Shown here: in pieces, positions 43,801 through 54,912 of the stretch | How the letters are laid out: every line of letters starts with the position of its first letter | How positions within the stretch are numbered: position 1 is the first letter of the stretch | Assembly: GCA_012845835.1 (NCBI GenBank) | Contig: JABAKD010000006.1 | Location: 10,956,945 to 11,020,944 of the forward strand | DNA from: Undaria pinnatifida | Taxonomy: Eukaryota; Sar; Phaeophyceae; Laminariales; Alariaceae | DNA: 64,000 nucleotides | Direction: 5' to 3' | The notes under the pieces: generated by a model | What the model was told of the DNA's origin: nothing | The model's database searches: none | Seen by the model: only the letters and a program-made list of their open reading frames with translations | Made by a program: the position numbers and the translations under genes

Positions 43801-44250
43801 TATCGTAACATACCAAGAGAGCACAACGCTACAGCTCTGCCGCATTGCAGCAGCGGTAGGTAACACCATTTATGTAAGATCGCAGATGACAGACAGCAGA
43901 AAACATGCGGAGAGCACAACGCTACAGCCCTGCCGCACAGCAGCAGCGGTAGGCAACACCATTTATGTACGCGTGGCGTGTCCTCGCTATTCTGCTGCGA
44001 ACTGCTTGTGTCGGAGCCTGTCATTTGTCACCCCACCATACCACACGTTCCTGCTATAAGTAGGAACCTTTAAAATTACTAATAATTTAGATAGACCAAC
44101 CAACCCATCCTTACACATTTACGTTCACGGAGGCAGTTATTTAACGCGTATTTTTTCTGTTTTTTTTTGCGAAGATTGCAGATGACAGACAGCAGCAGAC
44201 AACATGCGGAGAGCAAAACGCTACTCCCGTGGTAGGATCATGTGCGCGTG
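43801..44250 (+). repeat. About 92-base tandem with agagcacaacgctacagc
   Basis: gagagcacaacgctacagcYctgccgcaYNgcagcagcggtagg occurs at 43819 and 43911, each followed by caacaccatttatgta. gcagatgacagacagcag appears at 43882 and 44178. The words echo the 306-base unit next door. Confidence 0.7.
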
Positions 44251-45346
44251 CCGTATCCTCTCCTTACGGCGGCGAGTTGCTTTTGCCACAGCCTGTCACG
44301 TATTGTCCTCTTGCTCCCTCGTTCTCAATAGGTGCTATTTACGTAGTATTCTACAGCGAGCCGCATCCCACGCCACACGTGCCTCTTCTCGCTTCCTGGC
44401 GGTCCCTAACCTAGAAGTCGAAGTGTGACGCTCTTCTCGAAATCATACATATCATACGGTGTAAAAGTTTTGTGTGTTTTGTGCATTTCCTCAACAACAG
44501 ATCGGTCGTGGGCACGTCTATCTCGAGTACCCAAAAAGTGCTAAAAGTAGTGCTATTGAGTACGCCCAAGAAGTACTTCGGCTAAAATGCGAATTCATTA
44601 CTCTTCCGGGCATTTTTATGTACAACCAAATGGCCATTGCGTCCGTTAGTGATGATGATCGTGTGTCCTTGCGCCACTCCCCTGGGCACTTCCCGGAGGG
44701 GGAGGGGAACCTCGTATTAAATAGACTTATTTTAGTGTTCGAATAAATCGTGGAGCCGCCTTTGCCGCAATTCTGGATTATTATATATGGGAGAAAGTAC
44801 GGAAATCGGGGGATTAGGTTTGATCCCCGTGTGCTTCCAGTAAAAAAACACCAAAAATTATTTAAAAAGAACAAATCAAGCCCGTTTTTGGTTGACTACA
44901 AACCCTACAGGGGAGTCAATATGTACGGCGAGCAATGCTGCGACCTACCACAGACACGAGACCCTACGCAGGTGACATGTGAAGAAAGGTTACAAACGCG
45001 GCAATCTTTTCTGTCCTACTGCTAGCTTACACGGACGCTTGCTTTCAACCCAGTTCTCCAGGCTTCAGCCTGGAGTCTCACAACCGGAAAACATTTTCGT
45101 GAAGCACGTTTGAGTGAAGCATGAAAACCACGACCTTGGGGTGCTCCTTGTTCGATTGACCCTCAGGGGTGCCCCTTGTTCGATTGACCCTCAAAACCCG
45201 TTCTCCGGCGACAGCAACAGAATCGCAACAATTCTGCGTGCCTCGATAACCTAGCACATTTCGTCGGCCTCGGCCGAGTTTCGGCATCAGAAATGGATGG
45301 TGTGAGACGGAATATGTGCCTCCCGAGCTCACCGGCATGCACTTAC
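44251..45346. other. Intergenic with a repeat end at 44600-44740
   Basis: 44655-44720 (ccttgcgccactcccctggg, cacttcccggaggggg) is repeated at 61933-61970. 44750-45060 has no supported feature. Confidence 0.4.
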
Positions 45347-45530
45347 CTAGGTGCACCACCGATCCGTTCATTGCGTTCGCAGTATCAACGATTTCTCGAC
45401 ATTGCGCTAACAAAAATTGACGTGGGTAGGCTTTGAGTGTCGACCTCTCCGAGCCCAACACGATAATGTGAGTACAGATGGACAGCATCAGCGACAGCTC
45501 GACCAGAAACGGTGCGAACACAGCCCGCAC
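45347..45530 (-). CDS. Possible first exon of a secreted or membrane protein
   Basis: Minus strand: from ATG at 45530 the frame reads MRAVFAPFLVELSLMLSICT then HIIVLGSERSTLKAYPRQFL, LAQCREIVDTANAMNG and VVHL, ending at CTAG|GTAAGT, a perfect donor consensus. The first 26 residues are hydrophobic with one early Arg, like a signal peptide or anchor. The composition is normal, unlike the repeat ORFs around it. No partner exon was found downstream, so this is one exon of an unrecognised gene, or chance. Confidence 0.35.
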
Positions 45531-45589
45531 AGGGAGTTCCGGTAATTATTGAAAAGAAAAACTAGAAGGGGCAGGCAAAAATCAAGCCC

Positions 45590-45995
45590 TGTAGTGGCTT
45601 TCTGTAGTGTACCAGCGGGAAATACCGGCACTAGTAGCGGCAACCGGCATTACTCCGCATGTTCCCAATAATTGGCATTCCCATCTTTGCTGAGTATTTT
45701 CGCTGGCACTATAGTGGGTAACTGGCACTACTCAAACAGCACTATAGAGGGACCACTAGAGGAGTATTCTTGATGCTGCACACAGAAGATGGCAGAAGGA
45801 AGAAGGAAGAGGGGTATCATCGTATCGCTGTTGCGAGCTTGGCATGAACACCAAAAGTAGACAGGCTGGCGGTCGCGTCGGCTATCGTAAGCCAGTGGCA
45901 GTATGTAGTTAACTCGGATAGTAGCAGCAGCAGCCCGGATAGCAGCGGCAGCAGCGGCAGCGGCAGCGGCGGCGCCCAGCATATGCTCGTATACC
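45590..45995. repeat. Repeat pair member and GCN run
   Basis: 45595-45765 (gaaataccggcactagtagc, cactatagagggaccactag) resembles 53760-53925 in the opposite order. 45922-45985 is a cag/cgg/gcagcggcagcggc run that gives a poly-Ala ORF on the minus strand. Confidence 0.55.
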
Positions 45996-46599
45996 TGGTA
46001 CTCGTAGCACTTTTTTACCAACCAAATGCATCGATGGGTTGACGGACTACCGAAGCAGTGTTGACCCGTCAATGTTTACGAAGACTTTGGCATGCTGATT
46101 TTCGTGGGGAGAGCTCCTTGATGGACGTCCGTCAAGGACAAAGAGTGCCGTCATATCAAATTCCGTGTTGATTGCCACCAAGCCCAAAGAGAGGACACAC
46201 GACACACAGCACAGAGAAGCGGCGATGAAAAGCGGCACAGAGACATGCGTAATCTGAGACCAGACATGGCATGGCTTGCACATTATGCAGCTGCAACCCA
46301 GGCTGTGACACTCCGGTTTGCGTAGCACAAGCAGCTGCAACCCTACCTAGCCCCGCGCCCTGCAGCAAGCTAGCCCCGCGCCTTGCAGCAGCTAGCCCCC
46401 GCGCCCCCTGCAGCAAGACCACAGCCGACATAATGGGGAGGACATCATTAGCGCACGTACATCAGCTGTGCAGTTCGTGCGTATGGAGGTCTAGTACGTG
46501 CGCGTACGGTACGTACAGCAGTCTCTCTGTGTTTTCGGTTGGGTTTGTTTCTTTATTAGAATGCTCCCGTTGTCTTGTGAAGCAACCACTTATAATTAA

Positions 46600-47120
46600 C
46601 AAGAGCGGCGGCGGGCGATCGAACGACGGCGGGCGAGCGAGCGGGCGGGCGGGCGATGGCGGGCGAGCCGCGAAGGCGGCCAAAGGCCGCCCGACGGCGG
46701 CGGAGGCGAGCGAGCGACGGCGCGCGAGCGAGCGAGCGATCGGGCGACGGCGGACGATCGATGTACTATACAGCAGGAAGTAGTACCTGGTACAGCAGTA
46801 GGGCAGCACAGCACACAGCAGGCAAAAATCCACCAACACCCTCCCCATGAACCCACCATGTGTATACGATAGCAGTATAACGGACCTCGAACCGATCCTA
46901 CGGCCGCGGCGGGCGAGCGACGGCGGGCGAGCGAGCGATCGGGCGACGGTGGGCGATCGACGACAGTGACACCCTGTACTACAGCAGGCCGTAGTACCTG
47001 GTACAGCAGTAGGACAGCACAGCGCACAGCAGAACAAATTCCACCAACACCCTCCCCATGAAACCACAATGCGTATACGATAATGATAGTAGTAACAGAC
47101 CTCGAACCGATCCACGCAGC
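46600..47120 (+). repeat. Two about 250-base tandem units with GCGAGCGA runs
   Basis: Each unit has a ggcgggcgagcgagcgatcggg tract, then agtacctggtacagcagtag, ccaccaacaccctccccatg and cggacctcgaaccgatcc. Copies run about 46610-46900 and 46905-47115. Arg/Ala-rich ORFs on both strands are artefacts. Confidence 0.8.
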
Positions 47121-47125
47121 CGGCG

Positions 47126-47908
47126 TTGGCCAATCAGATGCCCACGTACCCACGGCGAGATCCGTTCTTTTGGTGGTGGAAAAACGAGTTTGAAGGCAAT
47201 AACTCGGGTAGCATTTGTTTGTTGCGTAACATTTTCAGCCGCCTACTTTCTCACATTTTTTTCAACAGAAAATATCCACGGTATCACCCTGTGCCAAGAG
47301 GTTTTCTGTTCTGGTCGAGACTCGTGCATGCTGCGCTCGCGATGCATGGCACCCTCGCCACGCTCGGCGCAATCTTCCAAAATTTCCCGCCCTATGTCCC
47401 TTTGAGCCGCGTCGCCCGTGAGGAGACAAGCAAGCCGTTCCCTGTGGCGCTCGCTCCGACACTCGGCTGCTCCCGGCCTCCACCTCGGAGCCTCGATCTG
47501 CTCAGGCCCGCCTTGTCCGGATTTTTAATGCCGGGATATATCTTTATGTTGACGTCAAAACGGTCCTTACATTCGGACACGTCCAGATTATTCCACAAAA
47601 AAAATAAACACACCGACTCAACCACACCCAGAGGCTTTCGCTCCTGCTTCGACGAGCGCGCGCCCGCGCGACGGGAGAGCGCCGGTTTACCCTTGTCGGC
47701 ACCCATGCTCATGCACCCACGGCGAGATCCGGGGCCGAAACAGCCCAGGGCGGCGCGCCCCCAAACCCCCACACTAATCAGAAGTGAAAAAAATCGACAT
47801 ACACGAACATCAACATCAGTGACAGAACAAAAAAATAGTACTTTTCCAGTTCGATTTCGACATCAGCCTCATTTTTTTTTTCTGAAACCGTCAAGGGACG
47901 CCTTTTAG
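47126..47908 (+). other. 260-codon open frame, status unclear
   Basis: The longest open frame of this part: MANQMPTYPRRDPFFWWWKN at the start, NIFSRLLSHIFFNRKYPRYH, then mixed Arg/Pro/Ser sequence. A 16-base word cccacggcgagatccg occurs at 47147 and 47716. The opposite strand is open too (47392-47772, 47262-47483), so coding direction is undecided. I recognise no domain. It may be a gene fragment or a long chance frame in GC-rich DNA. Confidence 0.25.
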
Positions 47909-49070
47909 GTTTGGGAGGAATCAAAACACGTGTTTTTCAAGGCAAAATACACCAAGGTCCCTCGCAACAACGCTTCTTGCGACACCTCGAAAGCCACAGG
48001 TGCGCGCCTAGAGTCGTGCGCGCGTGTCCTGTCACAAGGTGGACGTGGTGCTGTCGCTCTGGCGCCCGGCGAGGCTCCACAGAGTGCGCTTTCAGTACCT
48101 AACATGAAATTGTGGTGTGTTATGTTTTGGGGTTTTCTTCTACGGTAGTTATTACTTTAGTAGTACAAAAATCGCAACATGCATCCGTGCATTGAAGACA
48201 CGCAGATATTCGGGGCAACAACACTCCGGTGCTTCGTAGGGCTGCGGCAGTAGAGCCGGCTCTCGCTCGCCAATACGTAGCTGTCTCCTGTGAGATATAC
48301 CCCCAACCTCTCGCTCTATCCATTGTCATCATCCTCAGTCCTGTCGAGGTGATGACAAGGTAGTAATGAAATAGCTTCTCGTGGTGTCATATCTTTCGTA
48401 CGTGCGTATTAATGTTATCTTCACCAATATGATTTTTTTTTTTTTTTGGATCCTCCTGGAAATCCGGGTAAAAAAGCTTAAGCTCCATACACTTTCGTTT
48501 GAGTACCAGTTTTTGTCCATCTGCAAAACGCAGACTTGGTGTTAACCTCGCCCCTTCGGTTTAGTCAACACCTTGAACTTGCCGGCCTTCTTCGGCCGAA
48601 CCCTATGAGGATTGGGCTAAGGTGAGATAGCAAAATAATATTATGTCCTTGTTTGCCCGTACCACCGATCGCCCCTAATTTGTCGAACTCACAGCTGGCG
48701 TTGTTAGAACGTTTTTTTTTAAATACGATACCTTCGTGACGTGTTATAATAGGATGGACCGTTACTAATAGCAGGCGGCCCTTGCTGCCGCTGCTGCCGC
48801 TGCCGCTGTGCCTCTTCTGCTTGCTGCTGTCCAGCCATGCTGCTTGCTGCATGCAGCCCTACTACTTGCCTACTCCTTCTGCACAGCTGTAGTTCTGCTG
48901 CTGCATGCTTTTTGATGTCTTCTGCTTTCTGCTGACTGTAGCAGCAGCGGCAGTTTGGTTGAGGACTTTAACAGGAGTACAGCAGCTGCTATAGTATTGT
49001 TAATGGTTGTCGCACAAGGTCTTCGCATGCTATCATCCAAGCAGCTTATGTATGTATCCTTTCATGGTAT
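47909..49070. other. Intergenic, nothing clear
   Basis: A short reverse piece of the agctgtgagttcgac repeat lies at 48680-48700, and a ctgctgcc run at 48780-48860. No supported gene. Confidence 0.35.
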
Positions 49071-49079
49071 GATACGGTA

Positions 49080-49445
49080 CCTAGATAGCAGGTGTATTAT
49101 GATACGTGGATGTGTCGCGCCTTATGTACGTACGTGGTTGACGGACGATACGTGATCCTGATATTATCTTCTTTTTTTATCCTCAGGCGGGTAGGGAAAA
49201 ATAAAACTAAGCTCACCACACTTCCACGTATTTTCATGCACGTCGTGTGTCATCGTTTGTTTCTGTGCGTGTACTATGATACGTGGATGTGTCACGCCTT
49301 ATGTACGTACGTGGTTGACGGACGATACATGATCCTGATAATATCTCCTTTTTTTATCCTCAGGCGGATAGGGAAAAATAAAGCTCAAGCTCGCCACACT
49401 TCCACGTATTTTCATACACGTCGTGTGTCATCGTTTGTTTCTGTG
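49080..49445 (+). repeat. Two 178-base tandem units
   Basis: attatgatacgtggatgtgt (49096) recurs as actatgatacgtggatgtgt (49274), followed in both by ttatgtacgtacgtggttga, tttttttatcctcaggcgg, gctcaccacacttccacgt and cgtgtgtcatcgtttgtttc. Confidence 0.85.
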
Positions 49446-49481
49446 CCATCGCTTCATTCCGGCACTTACAGCAGTACTTGG

Positions 49482-49588
49482 TTGTTGTGGTGATGCTGTT
49501 GTCGTCTCTTGCTCGACCGCTGCTGGCACGGGAAGTTGTTGTGGTGATGCTGTTGTCGTCTCTTGCTTGACCGCTGCTGGCAGAGGAA
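49482..49588 (+). repeat. Two 53-base tandem units
   Basis: gttgttgtggtgatgctgtt followed by gtcgtctcttgctYgaccgctgctggcaSRgga occurs twice in direct succession, with three differences. Confidence 0.85.
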
Positions 49589-49663
49589 ATGGCTATACAT
49601 TCCTTTGAGGACGATCTTGAGAAGATAATCTTCAACCGTCTGCTCGATAGAGCTTTGGTGGAT

Positions 49664-50390
49664 AGGAATGGCCGAGCGGTATGGCTCTGGTGCCGATGCC
49701 GCTACGCGTAGAATTACCTCCGGAGTACATGTTGGAGTTCGTCGCGGTGGTGCCACGGGAGGCGACGGTCGTCCATCACACCCCCAAGGAGATCGTGGTG
49801 TTGCAGTTGGAAGAAAGACTATCAACTTTTGACGTACTTTTGGAGCGAGGAAGGCACCAGCACCCTGAAAGCTCTCAGGTCAGCGACGGAGGTGGCTATA
49901 GAAAAAGTTATTGACGTGGCCGGGGAGGATTGTTGCCCTCGGAAGGGGGACTACCTGGTGTCAAAAGGCGACGGCAAGGTCTGCAACAAGGATTGCGTTA
50001 TAGTCGACGGGGACCATGCCGATTCACATGATCCCCGTGGACTAAAGCGCACTCCTTATTGCAAACTTTGTCGCCACCTTTCGACACCAGGTGGTCCCCC
50101 TTCCAAGTATAACAATCCTCCCCGTCAACGTCAAAAACTTTTCTACAGCCACCTCTGTCGCTGACCTGAGAGCTTCTAGGATGCTAGTGCCTTCCTCGCT
50201 CCAAAAGCACGTCAAAACTAGTTTTGTTGTTGATGGTCTTTCTTCCAACTGCAGCACCACGATCTCCGTAGGGGTGTGATGGACAACCGTCGCCTCCCGT
50301 GGCACCACTGCGACGACATGTACTCCGGAGGTAGTTGTACGCGTGGCGGCCTCCTCATCAGCATCAGGGCCATACCGCTCGGCCATTCCT
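49664..50390. repeat. Large inverted repeat, arms about 335 bases, short loop
   Basis: Arm one (49664-49997) begins aggaatggccgagcggtatg; arm two (50048-50390) ends cataccgctcggccattcct. Matching words include acatgtactccggaggtagt, ctttcttccaactgcagcac and ccaaaagcacgtcaaaac. Arm two on the minus strand is open for 114 codons (MAERYGPDADEEAATRTTTS, VVPREATVVHHTPTEIVVLQ, EALRSATEVAVEKF), and arm one encodes the same peptide across two plus-strand frames. Transcripts would fold into a long hairpin. Origin unknown. Confidence 0.75.
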
Positions 50391-50506
50391 CTCCAACAAA
50401 AGCTCTTTTGGTGGTTTCCGAAAAAAAAATGAGCCTGATGCCTGATGTCGAAATCGAACAGGAATTTTAATTTTTTCTGTTACAGGTTTGCGTTTTATAT
50501 AGAGTA

Positions 50507-51396
50507 GTGGCTACAATATAAGAGAAGGTTCGACGAGCGGCAATATTTGTCTTATGTCGAAAGCACGATACAAGAGAATTTGATCTTATATCGTAGCGAA
50601 ATTCTACAGGGCCATTTAGAACAATGCTCATTGCAAATCGATGTCAGAGCTCATCTAGCACATTAGGAACGATGTTGACGTCATGCTGCGGAAATTCGTG
50701 TGCATCGATCGTGTGCACGCAATGCACCGTTCGATCTGTTTTTTTAGCATATACCCACCGAAAACAAAAAAAAACTCTTGAGTGCTTTCACGTTTTGCTA
50801 CGCTCTGAGTATGCCTACCTGTGCCCCCCCCCCCCCCCCCCCCCCCCGCGCGCGCGAAAACCAGCCTTCCAAACGTTTTGAACGAAGGTGGCTGATGCAT
50901 ACATGTACCCTTCCTCCTCGTTATAATATGTAGAACAAAAAAATAAAATCAACAGCAAACAGAAGTGCAGAAAACTATGCGCATCCTCGCGCCCCATCGA
51001 TGTCCACCCAGAAGCACCCTCCCCTGCCTCCTTTACATCTCCGAAAAAAGTCCCTTGATGCAGGTTTGCTTTGCTTCTCTCGACCCATGATTGCTCATCC
51101 AAGCGAGCTTAGCTTTTCGAAGATGGTAGAAAACGTCGGGCGTGCCCAGATCCTGCATCAGTGCTTCGTAAAGCCTGGTGCGATTGGCGTATGTTTGGGT
51201 ACGCACGGGCAGCGGCTGCCCGCTGCACAGGGCATGGCGTCTGCAAGCGTGTGCGTGTGTTGTGTGTGCGACACCGCTTTTCTGAGAGCTCCATGTAAGA
51301 GAAAATATCGAGAATAAGACAAATTGTCTCTTATATCGGTTTTTTTCGTGACAAGCCGAGAAAGTTATCTTATATCCGTGCTTTCATCGTAGCCAC
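50507..51396. mobile_element. 890-base inverted-repeat element with TA target
   Basis: Left GTGGCTACAATATAAGAG and right end TTATATCCGTGCTTTCATCGTAGCCAC form inverted termini (GTGGCTAC/GTAGCCAC, then ATATAAGA), with TA outside each end (50505-50506, 51397-51398). Inner words cttatatcgtagcg (50584) and ctcttatatcgg (51329) form further inverted sub-repeats. A 24-base poly-C lies at 50823-50846. It is non-autonomous; the ORF at 51000-51317 shows no transposase motif. The TA target suggests the Tc1/mariner superfamily. Confidence 0.65.
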
Positions 51397-51985
51397 TACT
51401 GAACACAGATTGCTGCCTGACGCGCTATCTCTCGTAAACCGGTTTTTCTGAAGTCGGGCTCTTTTTATCGTGGCCACCACCTCTTCTTCAAGTGCGCGTA
51501 TAATGAGTATATGATAGTAAGTACCCGTATATGACAGTGTATACCACACCCCCGGTGATAATACTTTGGGTTTTGGAATTTTATCACCCGGGGTGGTATA
51601 CCGTGGGGGTGTGGTATACCAGGTACACCGTAACCCCGGTGATAAAGTGGGTGGTCGTTTGGGATTTTAGATTGTTGACCACCCTGGGTGGTATACCGTA
51701 GGGGTGTGATAACATGGGGGGTGATAACAGTGTTTTCAAACGAGTCTTGCTGCCATGTTCTAGGCAGACGGGGGTATGATAATAACGGGTGTGATAGCAG
51801 CGGTTGCAAGGTTTCGCCGCCACACTCCAGGCAGGCGGCAAATAGTGTGATAGTATGGGGTGTGATAGCACCGGTTGCAAAGGAGTGTCGCTGCCACACT
51901 CCAGGCAGGTGCGGTACCAAGGCGTGTGATACCGTTAGTAAGGGGTGTGATAACAAGATGGCGTCGTAGCACACCTCAAAGTGGT
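51397..51985. repeat. ggtgtgataacaN repeat block
   Basis: taccacacccccggtgataa (51541), atcacccggggtggtatacc (51585), ggtgtgataacagtgttttc (51721), gggtgtgatagcagcggttg (51788), ggggtgtgatagcaccggtt (51859) and aggggtgtgataacaagatg (51941) form a ladder of about 70-75 bases separated by gccacactccaggcagg. Same family at 41325, 52790, 61240 and 63440. Confidence 0.7.
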
Positions 51986-52789
51986 ACACGTACCGTACCG
52001 GTACCGAAGTTCACGCGATTCGATCTGAAAGCATTTTTTATTGTAATTCCCCTGTGCAGCTAGGTACTAGTAGCTCCCTGATGGCATTTCAATGTTTTTC
52101 AAGCCGGGGATAGTAGCCAATGTCTCCTTCTGACACGGAGTACACTACCGTACCGTAACGCATGATGAGCTCACGAACAAATAGGAAAACAGACAAGAAA
52201 TGCAAATCGGCATGCAATAACATACCGTTAGAGATAGCAAACATGGTACAAGGAAAGCACAGAGTAGGGAAGACTTGCGAAAAACAAAAAGCTGCGAACG
52301 GTTAAAAAACGGAACTTCCATAAATAGGACCATGCTGTTTTCAACCGCAGCCGGTCACGCAACATGTGCTGCAGAAGTAGCCTACATACGTGGACTACCG
52401 GTACCAAGCGCACCCATCATGGACATAAGGTACTTTGCAGCAACAACATCAGTCCACAACAACGACATTAGTCGCCGGAAGCCCCACGCCACCCCGGGCC
52501 ACTTGTTCAATATCCGAGCCATCGTCTTGGGGTTCGGCACAGATGTGGTTTGTGCACGACGGCCAAAAAATGACACGATCGAGCCTGGAGCCGCAGCAGC
52601 AGTTTTCTGGGCCGCGTACATGTTTTGCCCGTTGCGATGAACCACGCTTGCACTACGGCTCTGTACCTCCTCCACCTCCATGCTGCTGGTCTCCATACGG
52701 TAAGCTGTGGTACTCTCGCGCACCTGGTGTGCTGCTGCTGCTGCTGTGCTGTTCCGGTACCGGTTCTCGTTTTGTTGATCGGCACGCTT
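51986..52789. other. Unassigned; open frames on both strands
   Basis: 52382-52723 is open on the minus strand (APGSIVSFFGRRAQTTSVPN, KTMARILNKWPGVAWGFRRL), and 52275-52640 on the plus strand (PVPSAPIMDIRYFAATTSVH). Neither has splice partners or a recognised domain. One may be a lone exon. Confidence 0.25.
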
Positions 52790-52975
52790 TCACCCGCGGT
52801 GATACCTTGGGGTTTCATAATGATAATGAAGCATTGCCTCAGGGGGTGTGGTATACACCGTACCTCGGGTGATAACACGGGTGGTCGTCTAGGATTTAGA
52901 ATAATGGCCACCCGGGTGGTGTACCGTGAGGGTGTGGTATACAAGACGGGGTGTGGCATGCACTGTCATATACGG
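52790..52975. repeat. ggtgataccttgggg / caccgtacctcgggtgat repeat
   Basis: cacccgcggtgataccttgg, gtggtatacaccgtacctcg and cacccgggtggtgtaccgtg belong to the family at 51397 and 41325, with a near-complementary left and right half. Confidence 0.6.
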
Positions 52976-54189
52976 TACGTACATACCGCAATAGGTGCAT
53001 CGTCCGTGCGTACGTACAGCAGCAGTGGGTACAATAGTAGGTTCAGGGGATACGCGCGTGACTTCATGGTAGAGACCTGGGGACGCCATCGACAATGGAG
53101 AATTACTCTTCCGACAACTTTACAAATCCATTACCTTCTGCGCGTCCGTCGGCCCATCTATGTGACCGAGTCCGCTTCTTTGCCGATACCCGTATATAAT
53201 ACCTGATTCTCGATTTCTTTCATATGCCTATTTGTTATTAGAGCTGTCTTTTTTCCGCGCGAAACAATCGCATGTACATATTGCCCGACACGTTGTCTCT
53301 CTTAAACCGGTGTTTCTTAAATCGGGCTTATCAAACCTTGGCAATTAAATAGTACTGTCTTCTGCCAAGTATTTTCACAATTTCGCTAACTTCTGCGTTC
53401 ATCGGCCTTTGCGATGTTCATCGGCCTTTTTGACTAGTCCGCTTCTTCGCCAATACCCGTGCTATTGAAGTGGTCTTTTTTCCGCGCAAAACAACCTCTA
53501 CCATATTTGCTGGCTGACGCGCTAACTCTCCTGAACCGATATATCTTAAATCGGACTCCTTAAATCGTGGCCACCACCTGTCTTTTACAGGAACCGCTTG
53601 CATTGCGTTAAAAATTAGTCGGGCCTAAATCAGGCTTGGAGACAAGCAACGCGAATGATACTGGTTCGCTTACGTTACCAACCCAATGGTATTAATGGCA
53701 GCTATTCACGACGAATGTAGAGCACGAGCAGTAGAGGTCCCTCCATAGCACCAGCTGAGTAGTGCTGCTGGTTGCCCGCTGTAGTGCCTGTGAACCTGCC
53801 TTGGCACAGGTGAAAACAACCGGCAGTGGCAGTATGCGGAGCAGTGCCGGTTGCCGCAATAGTGCCGGTAGTTCCCTCTATAGTGCACGTACCGGCACCA
53901 TAGAAGGGCCACTACCGTTCACCACGGTATCTTGCGGTTGTACAGCTGAGGGCCAACCATTTTGGTTGAGCTCACAGCTGCCATGCACTGCTGGTATACG
54001 CCACTTCTCGCCGGCACCGCTCCACGCTGAAACTGGTAACTTGTCGACGTCCACATCGAGGCGGTTGCGGCGTCGACGGCCCGCTTCCGCCTCTGCGAAA
54101 AATCTACTGCAGTAATATGTTAGCTGTTATTTTTACAGTAATTGAAACACCGTCAGAGTACCAGTACCTGTTCTCGGGGCTAGCCCACT
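52976..54189. other. Intergenic: Tc1-like ends and one repeat pair member
   Basis: 53285-53335 and 53515-53580 carry the word cttaaatcggactccttaaatcgtggccaccacc, also near 51420-51480, probably mariner-type element ends. 53760-53925 matches 45595-45765. No gene seen. Confidence 0.4.
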
Positions 54190-54850
54190 CAGGACCCAAG
54201 TCCCAAGGGTACCAGGGGCTGAAATGAAGTGGCTGAGTTCTCCCCAGCTCCAAACGTTTCAGGAGCTGAAATGACTGAGTGTGTACCAGTCCTAGAGCTG
54301 AATTGACTGATTCTTCTCCAATCTCGAGGAGACCATAAGCTGACATGACTGACTGAGTCCCCCCCCTCGAAGTTACCAAGAGCTGAAATCGCTGAGTCCC
54401 CCGCCAGTCCCACGGGTACGAGGAGCTGAAATAACTTGAGTCCTCTCAAGTCCCAAGGAGACCACGGGGGCTGAAAAGCCTGAGTCTTCGTCAGTCCCAA
54501 GGAGACCACAGGAGCTGAAAAGTCTACGTCTTCGTCAGTCCCAAGGGTACCAGCAGCTGATTGGAATGAGGCATCAACCGTACCAGGAGTTGAAATGATT
54601 GAGTCCGTACCAGTCCCAGAGCTGAAATAACTTGTGTGTTCGTCAATCCCAAGGGTACCAAACAGCACCCTGAATCAGCAAAGGGTATCACGAGCTGACA
54701 TGGCGGGGTCCTCGCGATCCGCCCCCCAACCTCTCCCACCCTCCGTACATTTCCATTTGGCTGAAATGAGTGAGTCTTCGTCGGTCCCAAGTGTGCCAGG
54801 AGCTGAAATGGCTGAGTCCTCGCGACCCTCCCTCCAACCCACTCCACCCT
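54190..54850 (+). repeat. Minisatellite before the mannosidase gene (about 45-55-base units)
   Basis: Consensus aggagctgaaatgactgagtc then cagtcccaagggtacc, about a dozen diverged units. Two late units at 54700-54840 carry an added ctcgcgaYccNccctccaacc segment. ORFs on the minus strand read it as LVPLGLTKTQ repeats. It runs to the T-tract and acceptor-like tttcaacag at 54871-54879. Confidence 0.8.
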
Positions 54851-54912
54851 CCCCACTGTGTCGTTTTTTTTTTCAACAGGCCACCTGTCTTCACCAACAA
54901 CCGATCCTTGTC

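Noticed and set aside
47058-47908. 260-codon ORF as a firm gene
   Set aside because: Both strands are open, no domain or splice partner, and repeats flank it; kept only as unclear.
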